This document shows, piece after piece, positions 8,689 to 16,981 of a stretch of 36,732 nucleotides of DNA. How positions within the stretch are numbered: position 1 is the stretch's first letter; each line of letters starts with the position of its first letter. The notes below the pieces were generated by a model. The model was not told the origin of the DNA. It was given only the letters and a program-made list of their open reading frames with translations, and did no database searches. This DNA is from JAJXWB01 sp047605445 (lineage in GTDB: Bacteria; Pseudomonadota; Alphaproteobacteria; Rhizobiales; Beijerinckiaceae), in NCBI GenBank assembly GCA_047605445.1, contig JASGFP010000022.1, positions 1 to 36,732 of the forward strand. The letters are read 5' to 3'. The position numbers and the translations under genes were made by a program.

Positions 8689-10404
8689 TCAGGCGGGCTC
8701 CGCGTCGCGCTTCTCCGCCGCGCTCGAGAGCCGCGCGCGCGCCACCTCGGCGTCCAGCGCGAGAATAACCAGACGCCGGTCCAGCCCGTTCTGGATCAGC
8801 GTGCGCAGCACCGGCCTCTGCACGCCGGCCACCGCCACGCGCACGCCGCGCTTGTGCGCCTTTTCGAAGAAGCTGATGAGCGCATGGGCCGCCGTCTCGT
8901 CGATGAACGGCACGCGCGAAAGATCGAGCACGAAGCCACGCGGCTTCTCGCCGATGCGGTCGAGAACGGAGGATACGAAGCCCGCCGCGCCGAAGAACAG
9001 CGGCCCGCGCATCGACAGCACGGCGATGCCGCGCGCGTCGAAATCATGCGCGCCATCCGATCCGCCGACCGTATCGGGCACGTCGTCGTCGACCAGCCGC
9101 GTATGGGTCGCGGCCTCCACCACGCCGGCCATGCGGTGCATGAACAGGAGCGAGCCGAGCGTGACGCCGGCCGCGATGGCCTCGGCGACGTCGCGGAACA
9201 CCGTGAGACCCACCGTCACGAGAAATATGCCCGCCTCCGCCCAGTCGCGCCGGAAGATCGCGCGGATTTCCTCCTTCTCGATCATGTTCCACGAAACGAT
9301 GACGAGAACGGCGGCGAGCGCGGCCAGCGGCACATAGGCGACGAGCGGGCCTGCCACCAGCATGAAGACCAGCACGAACACCGCATGAAGCATGCCCGCC
9401 ACAGGCCCGTGCGCATGGGCTCGCACATTGGTCGCCGTGCGCGCGATCGTGCCCGTGGCGCACAGGCCGCCGAACAGCGCCGAGGCGATATTGGCGTAGC
9501 CCTGCGCGACGAGCTCGCAATTCGAGCGGTGCCGCCGCCCCGTCATGCCGTCGGCGACCGCCGCCGACAGCAGCGATTCGATGCCGCCGAGCAGCGCCAT
9601 CGCAAAGGCCGCCGGCGCCACGTCGATGATCTTTGCGAAAGACAGGGCCGGCAGGTGCGGCATGGGCGGCGCGCTCGGCAGCGCCCCGAAGCGCGCGCCG
9701 ATCGTCTCGACCGGAATATTCAGCGCGAAGGCCGCGACGGAAACGGTGGCGACAGCGACCAGCAGCCCGGGAAAGCGCGGGTTCCAGAATTGCAGCGACA
9801 GGATCGCGCAGAGCGTCGTAACCGCCACCCCCAGCGCCGCGGGGTTGAAGGTCGCATGAGCCGCCCACAGCGCCTCGACCTTCGGCACGAAGGCCGCAGG
9901 CTCGCGCAAGAGCGACAGGCCGAACACGTCGCGCATCTGGCTCGCCATGATGATGACGGCGATGCCGGCGGTGAAGGCGACCAGCACGCTGTGCGGGATG
10001 TAGCGGATCAGCGAGCCGAGCCTGAGATAGCCGAGACCCAGCAGCAGAAAGCCGGACATGATGGTCGCCACGAGGAAGCCGTCGTAGCCGTGCGTCTCGA
10101 TCGTCTTGGCGACCAGCACGATGAAGGCGCCGGCCGGCCCGCCGATCTGGAACCGGCTGCCGCCAAGCGCCGAGATGAGAAAGCCGCCGACGATGGCGGT
10201 CGTCAGCCCCGCCGCCGGGCTCGCGCCGGATGCGATGGCGATGGCCATGGACAGCGGAATGGCGACGACCGCGACGGTCAGCCCCGCCAGCGCATCCTGC
10301 CGCAGATTGGCGAATGTGTAGCCTTCGCGCAGGACGGTGAGCAGTTTGGGAGCAAACAGATCCCAGAATTGCGGCGCCGCCGGCGCGCCCGCAGCGCCCG
10401 TCAT
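8689..10404 (-). CDS. SulP family inorganic anion transporter with STAS domain
   Basis: Inner-membrane anion transporter of 571 residues, the usual length for SulP proteins (sulfate, bicarbonate or other anions, H+ or Na+ coupled). Residues from about 20 to 410 hold some 12-14 hydrophobic segments, including the early SulP signature region QDALAGLTVAVVAIPLSMA and GGSRFQIGGPAGAF. The last 120 residues form a STAS domain (FVLDLSRVPFIDETAAHALISF, then VAVAGVQRPVLRTLIQNGL), as in anti-sigma antagonists. The frame is open to 10467, but the ATG at 10404 has GGAG eight bases upstream and starts MTGAAGAPAAPQFWDLF, so it is chosen. It is 95 bp downstream of the DUF924 gene. The substrate cannot be told; sulfate fits the sulfur transporter further left, and bicarbonate is an alternative. 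Confidence 0.93.
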   Translation of the reverse strand: MTGAAGAPAAPQFWDLFAPKLLTVLREGYTFANLRQDALAGLTVAVVAIPLSMAIAIASGASPAAGLTTAIVGGFLISALGGSRFQIGGPAGAFIVLVAKTIETHGYDGFLVATIMSGFLLLGLGYLRLGSLIRYIPHSVLVAFTAGIAVIIMASQMRDVFGLSLLREPAAFVPKVEALWAAHATFNPAALGVAVTTLCAILSLQFWNPRFPGLLVAVATVSVAAFALNIPVETIGARFGALPSAPPMPHLPALSFAKIIDVAPAAFAMALLGGIESLLSAAVADGMTGRRHRSNCELVAQGYANIASALFGGLCATGTIARTATNVRAHAHGPVAGMLHAVFVLVFMLVAGPLVAYVPLAALAAVLVIVSWNMIEKEEIRAIFRRDWAEAGIFLVTVGLTVFRDVAEAIAAGVTLGSLLFMHRMAGVVEAATHTRLVDDDVPDTVGGSDGAHDFDARGIAVLSMRGPLFFGAAGFVSSVLDRIGEKPRGFVLDLSRVPFIDETAAHALISFFEKAHKRGVRVAVAGVQRPVLRTLIQNGLDRRLVILALDAEVARARLSSAAEKRDAEPA

Positions 10405-10499
10405 TTTTCGTCTCCGACTCAAATGCTTGTTCGATGACGCTAGCACGCCGGCGCGCGATCGACGCAAGCGGCCGATGGACGCATGTTCGCGGGGGCCCT

Positions 10500-11042
10500 T
10501 CAGCCGGAGAACCCGCCCTCGTCCAGAAAAGCCTGCTCGTCAGCTGTCATGGGCCGCCCAAGGATCGGATTGCGGTGCGGAAACCGCCCGAACCGCTCGA
10601 TGACCTCGCGATGGACGACGGCGAAGGAAACGCCCTCCTCATCCCCCGCCGCGGCGCAAAGCGCCTCGCACCGCTTCTGCAGAGCGATATTTTCGGCATG
10701 CATGAAAGGCAGATAGAAAAACCGCCGCAGCGGCGGGCGGAATGCGCCGTCGAACGCCCGCGCTATCGCCTTCTCGGCGATGTGCAGCGCGAGCGCGTCT
10801 GTGGCGAACGCCCGCGGCGTGGCGCGGAACATGTTGCGGGGAAACTGGTCCGTCAGCAGGATCAGCGCCAGCGTCCCCTCGGCGGTCGCATTCCACTCGG
10901 GCAGGTCGCCGCGCGCGGCGATTTCATGGATGACGAGAAAGCGGGCGCGCGTGAGGGCGTCGAAATCCGGATCGACGTCGAACCAGCGCTCCGGGCCGGC
11001 CTCGAGCCAGAAATCGATGATGGCGCGCGGCGCTGGGATCAT
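10500..11042 (-). CDS. DUF924 family protein
   Basis: Cytosolic helical protein of 180 residues matching DUF924, a widespread family of unknown biochemical role with TPR-like folding. Typical stretches are IIDFWLEAGPERWFDVDPDFD at the N-terminus, LILLTDQFPRNMFR in the middle, FYLPFMHAENIALQ, and FGRFPHRNPILGR near the end. The start ATG has AGGAG eight bases upstream, and that site overlaps the TAG stop of the radical SAM gene, which ends 11 bp before. The two genes are therefore almost certainly in one transcript and perhaps translationally coupled. Whether the proteins work together is not known. Confidence 0.9.
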   Translation of the reverse strand: MIPAPRAIIDFWLEAGPERWFDVDPDFDALTRARFLVIHEIAARGDLPEWNATAEGTLALILLTDQFPRNMFRATPRAFATDALALHIAEKAIARAFDGAFRPPLRRFFYLPFMHAENIALQKRCEALCAAAGDEEGVSFAVVHREVIERFGRFPHRNPILGRPMTADEQAFLDEGGFSG

Positions 11043-11053
11043 GCGGACCGCTC

Positions 11054-12334
11054 CTATTCCGCCGCCTGCCCGATCGGATGTTTCTCGGCGTCCAGCCAGC
11101 CGGCTGGCGCATAGGCCGCCATATTGCCGAGATTGGCGATCGGCAGGTGCAACTCCGGCGCATGCAGGATTTCGAGGAATTCCGCGTGGTCGGGATGGTG
11201 CGGGTCGCCGATGAAGGCTTCCTCGTACTCGCCTTTCGAGAAGACGTCGCGCTGCCGATACATGTTGAACATCACGCTGTCGGCGCCGAAATCCTGCCCC
11301 ATGCGCACGAAGGCCGGCATTTCCCGGTAATTGGCGTTCTGCACCACCATCGAGAACATCAGGTGCTGGATTTCGCCAGCCTCGCGCTTGGTCTTGATGA
11401 AGGCGAGATTTTTCAGAAGCCGCGCGAAATTGCCGGGCCGGCGCACATTGGCGTAAGTGTCGGCCTCCGCCGCGTCGATCGAAATCTGCACCGCGCCGAC
11501 ATGGCCCGACAGGTTGAGATCGCGCCAGGCGCGCTCGTCGAACAGCTGGCCGTTGGTGTGCAGGTGGATTTTCAGATCCTTGTAGTCGTCGCTCGCCGTC
11601 AGTTTCTTGATGAGATTGCGGAAGTGGTTGGAGCCGAAGGCGTCGCCCGAGCCGGTGATGATGACCTCGCCGGCGTCCTTGAGCATCGGCAGCAGCGATT
11701 TCTCGGTGAGATCGTCGAGCTTGGCCTGCCGCGCCTTGTTGGCGACATAGATGCCCGACCGGCAGGAGGGACAGGCCAGGTTGCAGGACTTGTCGTGGGA
11801 GAGCACGACCTGCAGCGGCGGCGGCTTCACCGCACGGCCCTTCTGGTGATGCTCGATGAACTCCCGCGCCTCGTCTGTATCGCGCGGTTCGAGCTGGCGG
11901 CCGGCGATGAACGGGCAATTGACGTGATCACAGTACGAATACGACCCGTCGATGATCGAATCCCGGATCTTGTTGGCGATGTCCGAATGCCAGACATCCT
12001 GGTGGTCCTCGTCCAGCCGGCCGATCGGCGTCGGCAGGTAGACCGGGCAGCAGGCGAAGACGAGGCCGGTGTGCGTCGTCTCCATCGTGTTGAAGGGACG
12101 GCGGCAGAAATGCGTCTTGAGATAGGCCTGCGCCGCCTCGTCCTGCGCCTTGGACTGGGCGTAAGCGCGGCGCTGGCGCAGTTTCAGGATCAGATTGTTG
12201 TTGACGAACGAGGCCACCGCGTCCGCCCGGTCGCGCCCGATGAAATCGAGCACGGCGGGGCTCGCCGCCCATTGCAGCAGCCGGCGCGGCGAAAGCGCAC
12301 TGGTCTTGTTAGCCGTCTCGTTGCTGGCAGCCAT
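11054..12334 (-). CDS. Radical SAM protein with N-terminal SPASM-like cysteine cluster
   Basis: Protein of 426 residues. The SAM-binding 4Fe-4S motif is CNLACPSC (Cys184, 188, 191), followed by a glycine-rich SAM strand EVIITGSGDAFGS (about 223-235) and the barrel segments LHTNGQLF and VQISIDAA. An additional set of cysteines precedes the core: Cys77, Cys95-Cys96, Cys135 and Cys140 (FCRRPF, VFACCPVY, SYCDHVNC). This spacing resembles a SPASM/auxiliary-cluster domain, which normally lies after the core; here there is no cysteine after residue 191. The ATG at 12334 starts MAASNETANKTS; the frame stays open far upstream, but that part is antisense to the helicase region and is not credible. SPASM proteins mature peptides or modify enzymes; no peptide precursor is obvious nearby. 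DUF924 follows 11 bp later. Confidence 0.88.
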   Translation of the reverse strand: MAASNETANKTSALSPRRLLQWAASPAVLDFIGRDRADAVASFVNNNLILKLRQRRAYAQSKAQDEAAQAYLKTHFCRRPFNTMETTHTGLVFACCPVYLPTPIGRLDEDHQDVWHSDIANKIRDSIIDGSYSYCDHVNCPFIAGRQLEPRDTDEAREFIEHHQKGRAVKPPPLQVVLSHDKSCNLACPSCRSGIYVANKARQAKLDDLTEKSLLPMLKDAGEVIITGSGDAFGSNHFRNLIKKLTASDDYKDLKIHLHTNGQLFDERAWRDLNLSGHVGAVQISIDAAEADTYANVRRPGNFARLLKNLAFIKTKREAGEIQHLMFSMVVQNANYREMPAFVRMGQDFGADSVMFNMYRQRDVFSKGEYEEAFIGDPHHPDHAEFLEILHAPELHLPIANLGNMAAYAPAGWLDAEKHPIGQAAE

Positions 12335-12530
12335 ATACGCCGATCGTCTCTTCGCGTCGCCGAGGCGAAATTGCGCCGCCCGCCCGTATGCCGGACGGGT
12401 CTGACCGATTTGCGGCAAGATATAGATCGGGCGGCCCGGATTGCAAAGGCGAGCGGCCCGCCGCCCGTGACAAAGCCGCCCTTGCGCCCCACATTGGCTC
12501 CATCCCGAATCGCCCGAGGAAAACCCGAGA

Positions 12531-14939
12531 TTGCCGCAAGCTTCGCAGCCGGATGACGATTGGCCGCAAGACCCCGCCCCCCTCGACGACGCGCCCGCCC
12601 CGGGCGGCGTTCGCGAGCGGGCGTTGGCCTCGCGCGCGGCCCCTTGGCTGACGACGCTCAACCCGGAGCAGCGGGCGGCGGTCGAATCCATCGACGGCGC
12701 CGTTCTCGTGCTGGCCGGCGCGGGCACCGGCAAGACCCGGGTTCTGACCACCCGAATCGCCCACATTCTCGCGCTCGGCAAGGCGCGGCCTTCCCAGATT
12801 CTGGCCGTCACCTTCACCAACAAGGCCGCCCGCGAGATGAAGGAGCGCGTCGGCGCGCTGGCCGGCCCCGTGGCCGAGGGCATGCCCTGGCTCGGCACGT
12901 TCCACGCGATCTCGACGAAGATCCTGCGCCGTCACGCGGAGCTGGTCGGCCTGAAGTCCAACTTCACCATCCTCGACACCGACGACCAGATCCGGCTCTT
13001 GAAGCAGATCATCCAGGCCGAGAATATCGACGACAAGCGCTGGCCCGCCCGCACGCTGGCCTGGCAGATCGACGCCTGGAAGAACCGCGGCCTGACGCCC
13101 GACAAGGTTCCCGCCGGCGAGGGCGAAAGCTTCGCCAACGGCAAGGGCGCGAAACTCTATGCGGCCTATCAGGAGCGGCTCAAGACGCTGAACGCCGCCG
13201 ATTTCGGCGACCTGCTGCTGGAAACGCTGCGGCTGTTCCGCGAAAACCCGGACGTGCTGCGCGGCTGGCAGGAACGCTTCCGATACATTCTCGTCGACGA
13301 ATATCAGGACACCAACACCGTCCAGTATCTCTGGCTGCGGATGATCGCGCAGGGCAGAGACAACGTCTGCTGCGTCGGCGACGACGACCAGTCCATCTAC
13401 GGCTGGCGCGGCGCCGACGTCGACAACATCCTGCGGTTTGAAAAAGATTTTCCCGGCGCGAAAGTCATTCGTCTCGAGCGCAACTACCGCTCGACCGGGC
13501 ATATTCTGGCCGCCGCGGCCGGCCTCATCGCCCACAACAAGGATCGCCTCGGCAAGACGCTGTTCACCGACGGCGACGATGGCGAGAAGCCGAGCGTGTG
13601 CGGCGTGTGGGATTCGGAAGAGGAAGCCCGCGCCATCGGCGAGGATATCGAGCAATTGCAGCGCAAGGGGCATCGGCTCGACGAAATCGCAATCCTCGTG
13701 CGCGCCTCCTTCCAGATGCGCGAATTCGAAGAACGCTTCATCACGCTCGGCCTGCCCTATCGCGTGATCGGCGGCCCGCGCTTCTACGAGCGCGCCGAAA
13801 TCCGCGACGCGCTCGCCTATCTGCGCTGCGTCGCCCAGCCCGCCGACGACCTCGCCTTCGAACGAATCGTCAATACCCCGAAACGCGGCCTCGGCGACGC
13901 CACGCTGCAACTCCTGCACGATCACGCGCGCGCGGCGAGCGTTCCCCTGATGCGCGCCGCCGCGACCATGGTCGAGACGGAAGAGCTGAAACCCAAGCCC
14001 CGCACGGCGCTGCGCAACCTGATGATGGATTTTGCGCGCTGGGCTTCGCTGATCGACCAGAAGCCGCACAATGAACTGGCCGAAACCATTCTGGAAGAAT
14101 CCGGCTATGTCGACATGTGGCGCGCCGACCGCACGGCGGAGGCCGCCGGCCGTCTGGAAAACTTGAAAGAGTTCGTGCGCGGCATGGAGGAGTTTCCCGA
14201 CCTCGCCGCCTTCCTCGAGCACATCTCGCTCGTGATGGAGAAGGACGAGGCGTCGGCCGGCGAGCGCGTCTCGATCATGACGCTGCACGGCGCCAAGGGC
14301 CTCGAATTCGAGACGGTCTATTTGCCGGGCTGGGAGGAAGGCCTGTTTCCGCACCAGCGTTCGCTCGACGAAAGCGGCCGCGCGGGACTCGAGGAAGAGC
14401 GACGCCTCGCTTACGTCGGCATCACCCGCGCCAAGCGCCGCGCCAAGCTCTATTTCGCCACCAACCGCCGCATCCACGGCCTGTGGCAATCCACCATCCC
14501 CTCGCGCTTTCTCGACGACCTGCCGAACAAGCACGTCGACGTCATCGAGGCGCCCAACGCCTCGCAATACGGCGGCTACGCGCTCTCGCGCTTCGAGAAC
14601 ATGGACACGTATGGCTCCACCTATTCGACGCCCGGCTGGAAGCGCGCGCAAAGTCGGGCAAACGAAACGAAGGGCGGCGGCGGCTTCGGCGAGCGCGCGC
14701 AATCCCCGTTCGGCGCAGGCCGTGCGCAGAGCCAGAACGCACGACGCGGGCCGCTGACCATCGAAGGCGAACTGGTCGCCAAGTCCTCCGCGACGTCAGC
14801 AATGCAGCGCGGCCAACGCGTATTCCACGTGAAGTTCGGCCCCGGCTCCATCCACGCCGTCGACGGCAACAAGCTGACGGTCGATTTCGACAAGGCCGGC
14901 CGGAAGATGGTGCTGGAGAGTTTTGTGCAGCGGGGGTGA
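12531..14939 (+). CDS. uvrD: UvrD/PcrA-type ATP-dependent DNA helicase
   Basis: Superfamily 1A 3'-5' DNA helicase of 802 residues for nucleotide excision and mismatch repair and for removal of blocks ahead of forks. Motifs in order: Q-motif LNPEQRAAV (43-51), Walker A GAGTGKT (63-69), motif Ia TFTNKAA, motif II DEYQD (256-260), motif III GDDDQSIYGWRGA, motif IV RLERNYRS, motif V TLHGAKGLEFE and motif VI EERRLAYVGITRAK. The C-terminal 60 residues (RVFHVKFGPGSIHAVDG.. through ESFVQRG) are the PcrA/UvrD tudor-like domain that contacts RNA polymerase. The start is a TTG (MPQASQPDDDW) with GAGGA about eleven bases upstream; an internal start near residue 38 is possible since the first 35 residues are low-complexity D/P/A. 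It is divergent from the radical SAM gene. Confidence 0.95.
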   Translation: MPQASQPDDDWPQDPAPLDDAPAPGGVRERALASRAAPWLTTLNPEQRAAVESIDGAVLVLAGAGTGKTRVLTTRIAHILALGKARPSQILAVTFTNKAAREMKERVGALAGPVAEGMPWLGTFHAISTKILRRHAELVGLKSNFTILDTDDQIRLLKQIIQAENIDDKRWPARTLAWQIDAWKNRGLTPDKVPAGEGESFANGKGAKLYAAYQERLKTLNAADFGDLLLETLRLFRENPDVLRGWQERFRYILVDEYQDTNTVQYLWLRMIAQGRDNVCCVGDDDQSIYGWRGADVDNILRFEKDFPGAKVIRLERNYRSTGHILAAAAGLIAHNKDRLGKTLFTDGDDGEKPSVCGVWDSEEEARAIGEDIEQLQRKGHRLDEIAILVRASFQMREFEERFITLGLPYRVIGGPRFYERAEIRDALAYLRCVAQPADDLAFERIVNTPKRGLGDATLQLLHDHARAASVPLMRAAATMVETEELKPKPRTALRNLMMDFARWASLIDQKPHNELAETILEESGYVDMWRADRTAEAAGRLENLKEFVRGMEEFPDLAAFLEHISLVMEKDEASAGERVSIMTLHGAKGLEFETVYLPGWEEGLFPHQRSLDESGRAGLEEERRLAYVGITRAKRRAKLYFATNRRIHGLWQSTIPSRFLDDLPNKHVDVIEAPNASQYGGYALSRFENMDTYGSTYSTPGWKRAQSRANETKGGGGFGERAQSPFGAGRAQSQNARRGPLTIEGELVAKSSATSAMQRGQRVFHVKFGPGSIHAVDGNKLTVDFDKAGRKMVLESFVQRG

Positions 14940-15250
14940 GGATGAGTTTTCCTGCGGAAAATGCTTCTCGCTAGATTGACCATATCACGTGGAAAATCCG
15001 TGGACTGCGTTTCAATCGATTGAAAGCTATCGCACGGCGCTCGCTTGGTAAGCGAAGGGTCACAGCCGCAGTTGGCATTGCGCTACTCGCGACATCAATA
15101 GCGGCTTTCGCGCCAGATTGAACGTCCTGCGCCAGCGAACGGGATGGCCGAGACGACGACATCGCCTGCGCATTTTCAAGGCGGCCGATCTCGACTCTCC
15201 GGCCCTTGCCGCCTTACCATTCGCGCATACCCGCCATGGGAGCGAAGCAA
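14940..15250. other. Intergenic region of different base composition
   Basis: About 310 bases between the helicase and the amidase with no convincing gene. The part 14965-15125 is less GC-rich than its surroundings. It holds a 33-residue plus-strand frame (15020-15121, TTG start without a ribosome site) that would encode a basic then hydrophobic peptide, and a stretch 15036-15062 resembling the anticodon arm of tRNA-Thr(GGT). The amidase promoter presumably lies here, but no clear -35/-10 pair is seen. Confidence 0.5.
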
Positions 15251-16933
15251 GTGGCCAAGAAATCGTCAAGCAAGAAATCACCCGCCAAGAAGGCATCGTC
15301 GAAGAAAGCATCGTCGACGAAAGCGTCGTCGAAGAAGCTCGCAGCGAAGAAGGCCACGCGAAACAAGACGGCGGGCGAGACGTCCAAAAAGGCGACGAAG
15401 GCAATATCCGCGAAAGCCGCCGCCAAAGCTCCCGTCGCCAAGTCGGCTTCGAAAAAATCCGCGCCTGCAAAGAAGGCCGCAAGCAAGCCCGCCGCAAGGA
15501 AGGCCCGCATCCCGAGCGCGCCGATCTGGCAATGGACGGCCATCCAGACGGCCGCCGCCATCCGCTCCGGCGCCGTTTCCGCCGAGGAAGTGACAAAGGC
15601 GCATGTCGAGCGCATGGCCGCGGTCAATCCGAGGCTGAACGCGGTGGTGTTCGACTTCTCCGACGATGCGCTGAAGGCCGCCAGGGCCGCCGACCGCGCC
15701 CGCGCCAAGGGCGCAGAGCTTGGCCCGCTGCACGGCGTGCCGATCACCATCAAGGAGAATGTCGACTATCAGGGCTATCCCAACCCCAACGGCGTGAAGG
15801 CGCTGCTCGGCCAGATCGCGCCCTCCGACTCGCCCGTCGTGCGCAACCTGAAAAAGGCCGGCGCCATCGTGCTCGGCCTCACCAACACGCCGGAATTCTC
15901 CTTCCGCGCCTTCACCGACAATCCGCTGCACGGGCTCACGCTCAACCCGTGGGACGAAGCGATCACCTGCGGCGGCTCGTCGGGCGGCGCGGGGTCGGCG
16001 GTTGCGGCGGGCATCGGAACGATCGGCCACGGCAACGACATCGGCGGCTCACTGCGCTGGCCGGCCCATTGCAACGGCATCGTCACCATCAAGCCGACGC
16101 AAGGGCGCATCCCCGCCTATAACGAAAGCGCGCCCGCCGAACGGCCGATGCTCGCCCATCTCATGTCGGCGCAGGGCCCGCTGACGCGCTCGGTTGCCGA
16201 CGCGCGCCTCGCGCTCGCGATCATGAGCCAGCGCGACCCGCGCGATCCCTGGTGGGTGCCGGCGCCCTTGGAGGGCCCGAAGCCGAAAGGCCCGATCAAG
16301 GTCGCGCTCGCCAAAATCCCTTCCGACATGAAGGTCGACGTCTCCGTGCGCGCGGCGCTGACGCAGGCCGCCGACGATCTGCAGAAGTCGGGCTATCGCG
16401 TGGAGGAAGTCGAGGTTCCCGACATCGACGGCGTCTGGCGCACCTGGGCCGACGTATTGACGACCGAAGTCGTCGCGCTGCAGGAAGCCGGCATGATGGC
16501 CGTCACCTCCGACGACTTCAAGATCGCCTGGAAGGGCATGCGCAAGGGCGCCAACATTCTCGACCGCGAAGGCTTCATGCGCGCGACCGCCGAGCGCAAC
16601 GCGCACATCCGCCGCTGGCAGATGTTCTTCGAGGATTATCCCGTCATTCTCGCGCCGACGACCGTGCAGCCGACGCCCGGCCCTCGCGAGGACACGGTAA
16701 GCGAGGACCGCGTGCTCGATTTCTTCAAGAACGAGTTGCGCTTCATCTCCGCCATCAACGTGCTCGGCCTGCCGGGCGCGGTCGTGCCGGTCTCGATCCA
16801 CAAGGGCCGGCCCATCGGCGTGCAGCTCATCGCCGGCCGCTATCGCGAGGACCTGGCGCTCGCCGCCGCAGAGGCCATCGAGAAACGCGCGGGAATGCTG
16901 GTGCGCCATCTCTGGGAGAAGATGGCGGGCTGA
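15251..16933 (+). CDS. Amidase signature enzyme with lysine-rich histone-H1-like N-terminal tail
   Basis: The body (residues about 90-560) is an amidase-signature hydrolase, which splits an amide to acid plus amine or ammonia. The Ser-cisSer-Lys triad is visible: Lys168 in VPITIKENVD, the GGSSGGAG loop (about 241-248), and nucleophile Ser267 in GNDIGGSLRWPA. In front lies a tail of about 85 residues with 26 lysines and only one acidic residue, built of SSKKA / AAKKA-type repeats like bacterial H1 (HctA/AlgP) proteins. The start is a GTG at 15251: GGGAG stands eight bases before it and the protein begins (M)AKKSSSKKSPAKK, as H1-like proteins do. An ATG at 15236 and a TTG at 15206 are in frame but have no ribosome site. 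The tail may bind DNA, RNA or other polyanions. The substrate is unknown. Confidence 0.9.
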   Translation: MAKKSSSKKSPAKKASSKKASSTKASSKKLAAKKATRNKTAGETSKKATKAISAKAAAKAPVAKSASKKSAPAKKAASKPAARKARIPSAPIWQWTAIQTAAAIRSGAVSAEEVTKAHVERMAAVNPRLNAVVFDFSDDALKAARAADRARAKGAELGPLHGVPITIKENVDYQGYPNPNGVKALLGQIAPSDSPVVRNLKKAGAIVLGLTNTPEFSFRAFTDNPLHGLTLNPWDEAITCGGSSGGAGSAVAAGIGTIGHGNDIGGSLRWPAHCNGIVTIKPTQGRIPAYNESAPAERPMLAHLMSAQGPLTRSVADARLALAIMSQRDPRDPWWVPAPLEGPKPKGPIKVALAKIPSDMKVDVSVRAALTQAADDLQKSGYRVEEVEVPDIDGVWRTWADVLTTEVVALQEAGMMAVTSDDFKIAWKGMRKGANILDREGFMRATAERNAHIRRWQMFFEDYPVILAPTTVQPTPGPREDTVSEDRVLDFFKNELRFISAINVLGLPGAVVPVSIHKGRPIGVQLIAGRYREDLALAAAEAIEKRAGMLVRHLWEKMAG

Positions 16934-16953
16934 CGCCCGCCTTCGCCTGACGA

Positions 16954-16978
16954 CCGGCGCGGCCTTTTTGCGCGCCGG
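16954..16978. terminator. Hairpin between convergent genes
   Basis: Perfect 8-bp stem CCGGCGCG / CGCGCCGG around the loop GCCTTTTTG, lying between the end of the amidase (plus) and the end of the secreted-protein gene (minus). Probably a bidirectional transcription end, although the T-run lies in the loop and not after the stem. Confidence 0.5.
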
Positions 16979-16981
16979 CTG

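Noticed and set aside
8452..10437. Plus-strand frame of 661 codons antisense to SulP
   Set aside because: Histidine/arginine-rich composition, no domain, and full overlap with a clear SulP transporter.
12309..14702. Minus-strand frame of 797 codons antisense to the helicase
   Set aside because: Looks smoother than most shadows but has no recognisable domain, while the helicase frame has all seven motifs.
14971..15162. Minus-strand frame of 63 codons between helicase and amidase
   Set aside because: No ribosome site, no family likeness, and unusual codon use; probably chance.
15260..15500. Lysine-codon repeats in the amidase tail considered as a tandem DNA repeat or CRISPR
   Set aside because: Units are short, imperfect and in frame with no spacer structure; they are a protein-level repeat.
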